A stretch of 64,000 nucleotides of DNA from Hypholoma sublateritium FD-334 SS-4. Its lineage: Eukaryota; Basidiomycota; Agaricomycetes; Agaricales; Strophariaceae. The stretch is taken from contig KN817543.1 of assembly GCA_000827495.1 (NCBI GenBank), positions 363,864 to 427,863 of the forward strand, given 5' to 3'. Positions within the stretch are counted from its first letter, which is position 1. Each line of letters opens with the position of its first letter. Below, piece by piece: positions 48,931-59,820 of the stretch. The position numbers and the translations under genes were made by a program. Under the pieces are notes generated by a model that worked only from the letters and a program-made list of their open reading frames with translations, had not been told where the DNA came from and did no database searches.

Positions 48931-50900
48931 GTTCGAGTGTTTTGAATTTTGAGTCTTGACATATGACGCCAGTATTGTGTTCGGGAGAAGTAGAACGTGA
49001 AGGGGGACAAGCGTCCGGCAGAATTGAAGATGGTAAAGGAAGAAAGAGAAAAGAGTGAGAGGAAAATTGCTTGAGCGGTGAAATGATCGGGCACGGAATA
49101 GAGAGACAGAGACAGAGAGACATAGGAAAAACCTGAAGCGGTGGCTAGTGAGATCGATAGAATTTCCACAGGCAGTCGAACTCACTATTATAAGATGTTC
49201 TTGAAAATATGTGGCAAGATCGATGACGAGGAAATGCGGTGCCAATGCAAATGTTGGTGTGTTGAATGTGATATCGGGGCGTGAGGAGAAGCAATGCGGA
49301 GACGAGAGTAACGGGAATATTGCGACGGGGGGATGAGACTTTAGAGGAAGGATGACGGCGGAGTGAAAGAAAACGAAGGACATTTTGGGAGGACGGATGT
49401 AGGGGGGGCGGAGCGGTTGATTGATCTTGGTGTTATTCAATGGTGATAGAGTACGGAGAATGAGGCGAGATAACGAGGATGTTGTGATGTTGTTGTTGAG
49501 GAAAAAGAGCGGAAAAGGAGACTTATTTTGGGAAAGAGAGTATGGTGATCATGGACGAGAAATTAAGAGGGGAATAATGATTTGAAGCTGGCGGCGGGGA
49601 TGCAGGTTCGATGGGGTTTATTCCTCCAAAAGGCATGAATGCGATGAAGACAAAGTCTGTGGGTACTGTCAGCCTCAATCGATTACAAAAAGTACGGATT
49701 CATGGACAAACCTGAAGAACGAGACCCACGGCCTGGTATGTATTGTTGAGACGACGAGGATGAGAGGATAGTTTACGAAGTTATAATGTGCTAAAATTCC
49801 AGAGGCGGTGAACAGATGTTGCACTGCAACTAAGATTTCAGTACTTTCGCCTGTGTTCAACCCATAAACAATTAATAGGGACCTGGATAACAGCAAATGC
49901 CCGGCTGGCATTGCTTTTCCCTCGGTGTTGAGAAACTAGATTAACGTGTATCAGTTCTTCAAATACGAGTGTTATAGGTTGCGCTAAAACGTACCTTTAT
50001 CATGGTTCCCGACTTTGAGGGGGGATATATCGATCTGATTGGTGGTACTGGACTGGGGTTAAAAAGTTATGCAGCAGCATGCTATATTATAGTTAGCGGA
50101 TAGGATGCAAAGGCATCAGTCAAACACGCACATTGGTGGTACGTTGACCCTACGGCGGGCTACAAAGGACGAGACGTCCGTCGTGCAATAGCGATGGAAA
50201 GAACATGTTTGAAGCAAAGTTTGGGCGAGGTTATGACTTGAGCGCCGGGCGTAAGAGCTGTAATCGGAAAGCGGGGCAACTTGAAGGGCGATATGGTGGG
50301 GGTTCAAGTTCAAGAGCGACAACTGAGGTGGGGTTTTTATAGCTGCTACAACATATGGCAGTGTTTGCCACCGAGGAATAGTCTAGACTGATTGAAAATC
50401 GAGTTCCGAGGACAAACGTGAGGCCAGGAATGGCCGAAATTTGTCTGACCTCGGCAGCATTGGTGTTGCACATGGACGAGTTTCCAAATCCGGTAAAAAC
50501 CACCAAATGCGCTGAAGCGTCTGCACGACAGATCTCCGATCATTGGGGTTCTCACCGGCAGGCATTTTAGTGGGTTACCGTGGTGTGAGAGTGGGTACCA
50601 GTGGTTGACCAGGGGCCCATCGATTAGGACGAAAAAACTGGCGGTAGTGGATCCAGCCGATAAGCAGGAGTTGCAGTCACTACAAGCCACAGCAACCCGT
50701 TGGATCGACTGATGGCCGGGAGCGGTGGAGCATTTGCTACCTTTCGGTGCGTCGTAAACAAATGTCAAGTGGAAGAGGACTGCGCTGGTGCTCGTTTGTG
50801 ACGAACGCGTCTCCGATTTTGCTGCACTCAAAAGTCCGGTTCGGGCATTCCCGGCATCACCGAGCGGAGATACAAGGCGTTCCTAGCCTCGCCTGAGGCT
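48931..50900. other. Gene-poor region with weak minus-strand coding hints
   Basis: No model I would defend. The minus strand has CT-rich tracts at 48960-49440 (UTR/promoter-like) and a TATA-like GCTATAAAAACCCC at 50330-50343. Short exon-like pieces lie around 49620-50010, for example FLNTEGKAMPAGHLLLSR bounded by good splice sites and AVGLVLQTLSSSHSCLLEE ending at a stop. A small multi-exon gene may exist here. Confidence 0.25.
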
Positions 50901-52800
50901 TGCACACCTTTCATCCGATTTCCGATACACCGTCTCCAGGTTGCTTGACTCCAGGTTACTTGACTCCTCTATGCTCCGGGCCAACAGAATACGCAACAAT
51001 GCACCACTTTGCTTATACCTTCGGGCTTCAGAGTCTCGTGAAAATTACTGGTCTGCCCAAATTCTGCACACTTGTGTCTTGCAACGAAGCATCTATATGC
51101 TTCCCCTGTCTACGGCAAACTCTCGAGTGCAACTCCTCCATATACCATACTGAACAAGGCTGAAACGAAGAAAAGCTACGCTTCGCGCCAGCAATTACTC
51201 AGCTCGATCTGACTGTGCCAGCTTGGAAGTCGGGATCGTTCGTTGACCAGTCGTTATCGATTGCGCATTTCTCTGGACGTCTCATGAGAATAAACGTCCC
51301 ATCGCGTCAATCGTTTGTGGAGCAATTGGGACACAGCGGCACGCACCCTCGTGACGAATAAAAATTTCGCCCCTTCATCCTCTGCGATTTCTATCTGTGG
51401 GCAAATGGCGCCCTTGTTTCTGATTATCTGTCATCCAAATGTAGCTCTGACTTTGAACTCCAGGGCTTCTATCTCGGGCGGCGCATAATCAGAACTCCGC
51501 CAAAGCTGAGATCCCCTCAAATCCCCTCGATAATACCACGCTATGAGTCATTGAAAGACTTAGAACGTCCGAGCTGGTCTTTGCTGCGCGTGAACTAGCA
51601 TGAGGCTGGTCCAGCAGACCAGAACCCTGAAATTCCTTAGCCGACCCAAGTTATCGGCGTTGATTGAGGCTGACACAGAACGAAACGAGACAAGACAGTG
51701 AACAAATATGGCCAACTCATTGAAATCTACATAAGCCGAGTCTCTTCTTACTCTCCCTTTTCTCCAAACGACCACCACCCCGCCTTTGTCGAACTGGCGA
51801 TGGTCAATCTTCAACTGCCAATTTGCAGTCTACGCCGCGCCATGCTCTCAACACCAGCTCCGACGATGTAACCCGCTTCGTCGGACATCCAGTAGATGCA
51901 CGCACGGCATTGCCTCCTCTGGGAGCTTCAAAGTGAGCAGTCTCCCATATCCTAGGTCCTAGTTTATTCAACCTCTTGCGTTAGAGCACCAGCCCTCCTT
52001 CACAAGTGGCATACCATATACCATACCACCCGCAACAACCCCGCCGTTCGTCCTTGACGTTGACAATGTCATCTTGTCCTGGGCGGCCCGCGGAGGTGCA
52101 TGACTGTGTTAGGTGCTCACAGCCTTGCAGGAATCGCGGTGGCCAATTGTAAGCTCGTCACTTCACAGCCGTCTCTCAGCTATTAACCTTTCGGCGTGCA
52201 GGAGACCGACTCACGCCGGTGGCCACTCCGCCCTTCCTCTTGACTCAGCCGTTACATCGACCGTCCTGGATATCATCAATGTCGTATCTTATTTTGAGAT
52301 CGTCGATTATATCTCAGAGGTGGTGCATTGCTGCATATCGTATGTCTATTTATTCGCTGCCAATCGTCAACCCGCTAACCCTTCTCCTGTGTATCAGCGT
52401 ATCGCCTAGCAGCATCCACTATTTTACTCCATTGGTACGTCGTTGCTGATCCCTTCCTTTGCTGTCGCTGACGCTCGCTATTTCACAGGGCACCCGGATT
52501 CCTCATCCACAAGGGTCGATCGTGTGGCTTCCGAGGAATATCTCGATGCCACAGCCCAACTTTCCTTATATTCTCTCTCTTTTCTTTTTCGTCTCATCTT
52601 TTTCTTATTCGTTCGTATCACACATCTCGCTTATATTGGCGTGGATTTTTTTTCTGTTGCAGTTGGGTAGAAAATCCGGACCACCAGCCACGCTCAAGAA
52701 GATCACAATTGCCGAAGACCCGTCTGTTACCTGTGCTCGCAAGCGATCATTCTGCACCGTCGAGTATACTCCGGCGTGGGATGTGAACGTATGGGAACCC
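50901..52800. other. Intergenic
   Basis: About 1.9 kb of mixed composition, CT-rich around 52440-52680. Open frames here are short and unstructured. No gene supported. Confidence 0.4.
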
Positions 52801-53012
52801 TCGAGTGCATGATAATTCGTGCTCGTGAAGACTTCCCAAGCGACGATTCGGCCCATCCTCCGGGGCCGAATATGTATCAATGGAGATGGCTCAAAGGTGC
52901 CTGCTCGAACCTATGATAATTCGGGCTCTCGAGTAGGCGCCTTTTCGAGCTCTATTCCACTCTCATCCTCCGGGGTGGAATAATGTGTCAACATGGAGAA
53001 GGCTGCTCGTTT
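52801..53012 (+). repeat. Imperfect tandem duplication (about 105-112 bp unit) with hairpin
   Basis: Two units share ATGATAATTCG (52809 and 52913), a hairpin with CATCCTCCGGGG in its loop side (52846-52871 and 52955-52982), then an ATGTxTCAA..TGGAGA block and a GGCT..GCTCG end. In the first unit the stem is ATTCGGCCC/GGGCCGAAT; in the second it is ATTCCAC/GTGGAAT. Confidence 0.65.
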
Positions 53013-53654
53013 TCGTCTCAATTCCGATTCGAGCAGCGGCAACTTGAATCTGCAACACGACTGGTGCGTCAACGAAGGATGGATGGTCTGGTTTTTTTGT
53101 CGTTCTTTTGCTTTTTCACCTCTCCGGAATCTCATTGCCTCGTACATTCGCTGGAGCGCGTACTTGCATGCAATAATCGCAAACGCGTAAAGCTTATATC
53201 ACTCCGCGAGCCAAAATTAGCTTGCATATTATAATTACATAAATCAAAACCAAATTCCAACTCATTTTTTCCCGTAATTGGTTCCCTGCTTTTTTGTGAG
53301 GCAAACAATGCAAGTGACAATCCTGTCAATCATTTGAACTGCTGTGAATGTCACCTCCTCAGGTGTACGAGGCATCAACACAACAAGGACTAGCACGAGG
53401 CCATTAGAAGGTAACTGTTTTGCATATGGTGGTATTCGAAATCGAACAACGGGTGTATCCTTGCGCAGTGTGCGTCAGGAGGCACAATCTCTCATGTTTT
53501 CAAAACAGAGAGCGAATTTACAAATTGTACCTATATATTCCAATGAGAACAGTACACTACAATGCAAGGAGATAACGTAGGTACATAATCGATGACGGAC
53601 TAGTAATATGTAAATGAGTGAACAATATATCGTAAGCGTACAGAGGAAGATCTA
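53013..53654. other. Intergenic
   Basis: About 640 bp downstream of the FunK1 gene's stop. No gene seen; AT-rich near 53180-53290. Confidence 0.45.
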
Positions 53655-55994
53655 TCAACGAGATGCTTGTTCTTCGACATCCTCGGAGGTGCCATAGCTG
53701 GTGCTCAGAGAGTAAGCCTGAGATGCACGAGTCTCGTAGCGATGTTTGCGCTTCTTCATGGAAGAACCGCTCAAATCGTCGTCATCTGCATTGTCGGAAC
53801 GTCGCTTTCCTTGCCTTCGCCGCCCTGGAGGCGGCAGCGCCGGGACTGCAAAATTACCCACTGTAGGTGTTTGGGCAGGATCGGGAATATGTTTACTCTC
53901 CATCTCAGGGGGTCCCGATTCCAGAGCCTTTATAGCTTCGTCGACATAGCCCAAGACAGTGTTGTAAGACGCGGTTGACGTAGGCATCAGTTCCATGAGG
54001 GTAGGAACTGGTTTGCCTTCGGAGTCCACGCGCTTCCTGTACACGTCGGCGAAGAAACCTGAGAGCTGACGCATAAGCGTGTCGAACACTGGGCCGAAAT
54101 ACGGTGTTGCGCGGTAGGTGGTCTTGAAAAAGAAGGTGATCGCGCTCATCTTGGCGTCGATCGCATCTCCGGGGTTCGTAGATTCCCATTTGCTCAATCG
54201 CATCGGGAATTCAGCGAGTTTCCGTCCTGGTCCAGCAAAGCCACATGAAATCCAACAGAGAACGTAGAAAAAAGATTCAAGGTCGTCCATATAGTCATGT
54301 GGCTTGCACTCAGCGGCGGTGGCAGGATTGTAGCTCTGAAGTATATTCATGGATTGAAATGCGCGTGTTCCCTGATGACCAAGTCAAAAAAACGAAGATA
54401 ATTTCGGGCGAACTTCACCGTACCGTTTTGAAATCGAATCCGTACGCGCTTTCGTCGCGGTCAATACGAATGGCCAGATCGAGATCGATCACAAGCCCGC
54501 TATTCTTTTCTTTGAGTGGGTCTGAACCGAGGAGTATGTTGTTGACGTTAATGTCGCGGTGAAGGATATTATTGTTCCAAAGATTTTGGTGGCCTGGCCA
54601 AGAATCAAGCATGTGCCACCATGAGAAGCATGTAATCACTTACCACATATGGCGTCGCGGTAGGCGTATAAGAGTTGAAGACGTGTTTGAAAAGCTTCGA
54701 TGGATCGCCCATGGCAATACAGAAGCATGCGAGACAAGATGCGATCACGAAACACCTGCTTCAGATGACTTGGTAGGCGTTTCGGGAGCCCTCGTAGCTT
54801 AGAAACGAATGAAATTTCGTCTTCGAATGCCTTCATCCGACCAACACCATCGAGTCCGACATCGGCGATCTTGACGAGGCAACAGCGCGTACCGCGCCCT
54901 CGAATCGCCCGTTGGTTGAAGACAAGTTCGGCATTCACTAAGCGGTAAGTGGTGGTGATTCTAGTTTCAGCATCGCGCATTTCGATGAACCGGTCCCCGT
55001 TCTTCCAGTATACAGATTGGTCGAATCCGACAAATTCAGGTTTGTCCGACGAGGCCCCGAGAATGAACTTAACGAAGGTTTTGGGGTCCTTGTGGATGTT
55101 GACCGGCAAGGAGTAGTGCAGCCCATCTCGAGCGAACACGTGGAGTCTAACTTCACTCGGGGAGCCGGTGAAAACGTTGACGAGATGGCGATTTGCTTGC
55201 TGTCGGAAGATCTGTCTGTATATACCATTAATATCTCAGAGGAGAACACGATAGAATTATGTGCACTTACCTCGCGTATACGGCGATTTGATTTATGTTC
55301 CCTTTTACGCTGAATGCACTTTCTGTCTTGATTTCAAATGGAGTGACAGTCATACGATAACTGGGAGCTACTTCGGGGCCAACATATGGGAAATTGTCGC
55401 GGGATTTTTTGTCAGGAACAAGAGCCTGAAAACATATGTCGGGGGAGGTCGACAGATCAAGAATCTTCGGGGCAGACCCGGTCACCCATCAGCTGGAGTA
55501 TCACCAGGCATGGGGTACTTGGGCCCGCTTACCTCCTTGTGTGGCATATTCTTGCCATGAGTGTCGATGGCGACACGCTTCTCCGACAAGCCAAAGTGGT
55601 TGATGACCTTGTTACAGATATCAACGTAGGAGCCATAGAGCGATCCCTCAGGGAGCGTGGTATCTTGAGGAATCTTCCACTGCTTTGTCCTTCTGTTGTA
55701 TAAATCGCACTTCTTGATAAAATCTTCAATTGCGCCATCAGGAGCTATGTTATGAAAAGCGCGGTCTGCCGGTCCCTTGTCTTCGTAAGAGCACGAGGCA
55801 AGCTCTGCATCGATGTCCGAGGTATGGTCCCTGACAGTCGGATAGCCATGCTCCGATCCTTGTGAACTCGCAGACCGCATGCCGCCATATGGTGTTCCCA
55901 GTTCTGGAGGTATCGAGGAGGAATGATGAGGAGTCTTCGTTGCCCTCGCATTCTTCCCTTCAGAATCAAGGCTGGAGGCGAGAAACTCAGACAT
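53655..55994 (-). CDS. FunK1 fungal-type protein kinase (704 aa)
   Basis: The second FunK1 kinase. Five exons: 55994-55533, 55464-55271, 55215-54644, 54593-54424, 54371-53655, all in phase. It has a Ser-rich N-terminus (MSEFLASSLDSEGKNARATK) and a FunK1 N-lobe region with YARQIFRQQANRHLVNVF and GFDQSVYWKNGDRFIEM. GRGTRCCLVKI is the glycine-loop/Lys area, ILHRDINVNNILLG (HRD about 421-423) the catalytic loop, LVIDLDLAIRID the DFG equivalent and DYMDDLESFFYVLCWISCGF the family hallmark. The tail is basic (RRRQGKRRSDNADDDD, SMKKRKHRYE), probably a nuclear signal. It has one more intron than the other copy, in the N-terminal region; the three intron positions from YARQ onward correspond. Sequence divergence is high, so the duplication is old. 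Confidence 0.87.
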
Positions 55995-56049
55995 GGTCAG
56001 ACGAGGATATAGAAATGAAAATGGAGCGAAGTACCTATGCGTGTCTGGG

Positions 56050-56057
56050 CTTTATAC
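56050..56057 (-). promoter_or_regulatory. Probable TATA box of the second FunK1 gene
   Basis: GTATAAAG on the minus strand about 56 bp upstream of the ATG, at the same distance as in the first FunK1 gene. Confidence 0.55.
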
Positions 56058-56219
56058 CGTGACAAAATCACTCGGCCAAAGTAGCTGAAATTGTGGATCG
56101 CGGAGATAATTATAGAGTAGGACACCCTTGTGGTTATAGTTAAAACAATGCTGAGCGGCGAGCCACCGTTGACGTTGAAGACGGTTGAACGTTGAACGTT
56201 GAGGTTGACTCACACATCG

Positions 56220-56756
56220 GGGGTGTCGGGATTTAAGTGTGTCCCAAATGTAAAGTCCTTATGTAATCCCACATTTAATATATAAGTACGCATAAAAGTG
56301 AGCTTTTTGTATAAAATGTTAGTCAAGGGCCAAGATTGTCTGATTTTTAGAGATTTGGGTTAGGTATAGGATCAACATTAATGTTGCCCAACATTTAAAA
56401 CAAAATATCGGCTTTTACGCAAGCCGTTTCTTTAAATAATAGGGAAGATATTAGATTTATTTTCATTTTAAATCAAAGAAAATCGTCTACAGGAGCCGAT
56501 ATTTCGAATGACGGACAACGATTTAGATTATCGTATAATTTAAATGACAGTTTGCCGGATACGTTACCCAAGTTGTTGACTTCCCGGTGCCAGGTAAGAA
56601 AATTTGTCATTTAAAATAAAAGCTTGCCCAATATACAGCCCGACATTTACGAAGTCGGATTACATGCCGGATTTTCTGACATTTTAAATTTCGGGAGAGA
56701 TAAAAATAAATCTGCCATGTCACCCGACATTTTAAATGTAAGATAATCCTTGAGTA
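56220..56756. repeat. AT-rich tract with degenerate CATTTTAAAT-type repeats
   Basis: About 540 bp, strongly AT-rich and without genes. Variants of (C)GACATTTTAAAT and its complement recur near 56388, 56539, 56610, 56642, 56680 and 56727. The units are too diverged for me to fix a period. Confidence 0.5.
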
Positions 56757-56822
56757 ATCGCCCACTCATCGCCCACTCATCGTCCACTCATCGCCCATCC
56801 ATTGCCCACTCGCCACCCACTT
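56757..56822 (+). repeat. 11-bp minisatellite, six units
   Basis: Six head-to-tail units of ATCGCCCACTC (the later ones with one to three changes); a further perfect unit follows at 56860-56870. Confidence 0.8.
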
Positions 56823-56879
56823 GCGCTCCAGGCCTTCAAGCGTGATGNGTGACCCACTCATCGCCCACTCAACACATGC

Positions 56880-57240
56880 GCAGCTTCCTCTATCTGTATA
56901 CAAGTCCTGANTTGAAGTCGTCGACATGAAGAACATGCNGCTACCGAGCCGCCCAAGACTGCCGCGCTCACCGCGGCCGGGCGACAAGGCGGTCCGCAGC
57001 AGGCCTGCGCGGACGGGCGCGAAGATCGCNTAGAGCGGGATCGCCAACCCCGCCGCTCAGAAACGCGCCCAGCGTCGGGCGAGAAGCTCCTCGCAGCCGT
57101 GAACTTTGAAGGTCGCACCGCGGGTGATGCGAACGATGCTCGCGGTGGTGTCGAAGGACTACGACACGACGTATAACGTGTCCTCATGCTGAGCGTGAAA
57201 GAGACGGACGAGGTATGCCGCTTTGCTTATAGTTTACAAT
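56880..57240. pseudogene. Decayed GC-rich segment, partly duplicated at 57965-58078
   Basis: GC-rich DNA with several N. The part at about 56920-57035 resembles 57965-58078 (both GAC.TGAAGA.CATGC.GCT.CC...GACTGCC and CTGACGGGCGCGAAG-like ends). No open gene. Its origin is unknown to me. Confidence 0.35.
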
Positions 57241-57640
57241 TCATTTTGGAGCTGATGGGCCGAACGACGTCGGCGCGGCGAAGCAGACGCACAAAGATGC
57301 GGCCTGCATCCCATACATTATGTACTCGGAATTAACAATGCTGGGCATCGAGACCACTGGCAGTGTCTTCGCGTCCATTGTCACGCACAACGTCGTCATC
57401 CCCACCAAGAAGAGCCCTACGTAAGTATTGGTCTGCGTGAAATGCATTTCGTGTGGATATTGATATATCCCCGCCCCACCCCAGCTTCTCAACAGCCGTT
57501 GACAACCAGCCTACGGTCACGATCAAGGTCTTCGAAGGCGAGCGCGGACATACGCTGTTTGACCACCTTCTCGGCGAGTTCGACTTCCACGGGCTCCCGC
57601 CCGCGCTGAAGGGCGTTCCCCAAATTGAGGTCACCTCGAT
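57241..57640 (+). pseudogene. Fragment of an HSP70/BiP (Kar2-like) gene
   Basis: The frame reads LGIETTGSVFASIVTHNVVI then PTKKSPT; after a 61 bp intron it continues [20 protein letters not shown] and ends with [18 protein letters not shown]. This is the start of the HSP70 substrate-binding domain in the ER (BiP) version. The intron (57421-57481, GTAAGT ... CCCCAG) still joins in phase. Upstream the match fades within 100 bp and downstream it turns into unrelated sequence, so ATPase domain and C-terminus are missing. HSP70 is a folding chaperone; this piece cannot act as one. The preserved intron says it was copied as DNA, not through RNA. Confidence 0.75.
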
Positions 57641-58719
57641 ACAAACTCGATCCGAGGAAGACACGCTGCATCGCAGGAAGACGGGGGCGCCCAACGCACT
57701 CGCATGGCTCATACCGGGGCTGCTTGAGCAGGCCGCGGACCGCAGCGCTGGGCAGGAAGCTCACGCGCGCGGACAGGGCCAAACGATTTCGACGAGCGAT
57801 CTTGACTTTGCGCTTGACGAGGTATGCTGTGCGCGCTCTGCAATGCGCAGATGCGACGGATTGATCACATCTCTGTGTCGAATACGGTCCACTTTGCAGA
57901 GTCGACGATCGGCAGGTTGTACACGGAGTGGTTCATCGAGAACACGGAGCGCACACGAATCATCCCTTGACGACCTGAAGAGCATGCCGCTGCCCGCGCC
58001 ATCCAGGACTGCCACGTTCGCGATGACGAAGACCAGAGAAGGCCCGCGCTGACGGGCGCGAAGGTCGCATGGGGCGGGGCTGTCATTACATCCAGTGTCA
58101 AGTGCATTGTTGTCTCGTGATCCGGTACGTGCGCTGCTTCCTTTCGAATGCGCCTGTTTACACGTCGTATTATAGATGTACTTGCAACGGTAGCTTCGGT
58201 TCGGGCCGTTCGGCGCGGTGGAGGTGCCTTTGGTCAATTTGTGCTTTCAAGATCCAGGTGAGGCGGTCATCGTTGTACGCCCCATCGATTGCATGAAGCT
58301 GCGCGGGCACCGAAGAGTAGCCGCTACGCACCCGCGCGCAATTCAACTACCTACCTCGACACGCACCCCGAGGCAGAGGGATCGGTTTTTCGAATGTTGT
58401 CAATGGATTTACGTTGGTGGTCTGCAAAAACAAAAAGGTGAAAGTAGAAATCGTCGAAGATGGGAGGGTCGGTATTATGAAACGGATCGTCTTTACTCTG
58501 TATTATCTGTATTAACTTGGTATTTAACGCGAACAGATCATTTCATATGAGTCCAGAATTTGGACCTGTCCGAAGTCTTAAAGAGCTCCTCTTAAGCTTA
58601 AACGCCAACAATTTTGCAATACTGATCAGGTTACAGACATAAACTTGTAGTCAACGTTATCAACGTAATGTACTCAAAACAACCCAACAAGGACAAGTCC
58701 ATTAAGAAATGTGACGCGG
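57641..58719. other. Decayed region without supported gene
   Basis: Follows the HSP70 fragment. The left part is GC-rich with short broken frames, including the duplicate of the 56.9 kb segment. An open frame at 58218-58550 (plus) has no recognisable features. From 58550 on AT content rises. Confidence 0.4.
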
Positions 58720-59316
58720 TCAGAATTTGCGAGATACAAGCAAAACGGTGAGCAACGCTAATAAGACGAAGGCATAGAACCACAGGCTGGAGGGATACCG
58801 AGTGGGGTATGGTTGTCCGTCTTCCTGCTCCATTTCCTCCGCGGCAGCCGCTGCTACTATGTGCTGGGAGTCCGCATATCGTTGCTCTGTGAGACGGTCC
58901 AGTTCGCTGAGAGCTCTGCTACATTTGACTTCGAGTCCGTCACGCGACTGTGCCAGTAGCTTCATCATTTTCGGAGCCCATACCAGACCAAGTTAGATAC
59001 GTACCTTCTGAACCTTGCGCAGCGTAGAAACAACTTCGGTTATATCACGTCTATAACGTTCTTGGCTCTTGCGCGACGCGTTAGATCTGGAAACATCCAC
59101 AGCGAGAAAATAAACGTACAACAAGAGCCGCCTTCCAGCCCGCCGTAATTTTAGCCTGTTGAGCGGCAGAGCGTTCGATTTGCTTCAGCAACGTTTCCAT
59201 TGCCTATGGGTGGGTCAGTACGGAGAGTTTCTGAAGAAGGGAGCGCGATGTGTACTGGCCTGCTGATGTTTTATAAATATCTCAGCCTGGAGATTCTGTT
59301 CAAAGAGTTCGGGCAT
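58720..59316 (-). CDS. Tail-anchored coiled-coil membrane protein (exon joins partly uncertain)
   Basis: Four exon-like pieces on the minus strand. First MPELFEQNLQAEIFIKHQQ, from ATG 59316. Second METLLKQIERSAAQQAKITA. Third NASRKSQERYRRDITEVVST, running on to RKVQK. Fourth LLAQSRDGLEVKCSRALSEL, ending in a membrane anchor WFYAFVLLALLTVLLVSRKF. The long amphipathic helices before a C-terminal anchor suggest a SNARE-like or tethering protein on an internal membrane, but I cannot name it. The last join (phase 0) is good. The first join works in frame only with a GC donor, and the second is out of phase by one base with any GT donor, so an indel or an unrecognised splice is likely. About 160 aa. 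Confidence 0.55.
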
Positions 59317-59384
59317 TGGTGTGTTGGTCGTCGACTAGGAAGTGCCGGGAAGGTTTGAGAAAGGGAGTGCATAATTTGTGCTCG

Positions 59385-59395
59385 ACTTTATATAT
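59385..59395 (-). promoter_or_regulatory. Probable TATA box of the tail-anchored protein gene
   Basis: AATATATAAAG on the minus strand about 70 bp upstream of the ATG. Confidence 0.5.
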
Positions 59396-59820
59396 TCACA
59401 AGACAAAGGGAATCGCAATGCGTGCCCCGTACGCGTGCCCCATACCGAGACTCACGTTATCATGCTTGACTACTAATTACCTCCACCGATCGACATTTCC
59501 TCCATTAATTATTAGAATTATGTTTGCCGGAGGCTCGACGTACGAATGCTCGACATACGAATCTCAAGGATAATTGCTCCCCGGCTGCCTCTGTATTTTA
59601 GATGAGCAGGGACCAAGAAGACCTTGCCAAGATATCACATTGAATGCCTGAGTCAAGCGATGTGGGCCAGATTATCGCCCACTCATCTCCTAATAATAGA
59701 ACATACATCATCTCCCAGCAATACTTATGTGTCGACGCCAATCCATTGCATTTCAAATTTCGAAGTCTATAGCTATTTATCGACAGCTTCTACATTTAGA
59801 TTTTGTAAACGAGACTAGAC
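59396..59820. other. Intergenic
   Basis: AT-rich, no gene seen. Confidence 0.45.

Noticed and set aside
48814..49440. 208-codon minus-strand frame
   Set aside because: It is an unspliced reading of a CT-rich, UTR-like tract with low-complexity Ser/Leu/Phe content and no domain.
58218..58550. 110-codon plus-strand frame as a gene
   Set aside because: No motif, no splice partners, and it lies in a decayed segment.
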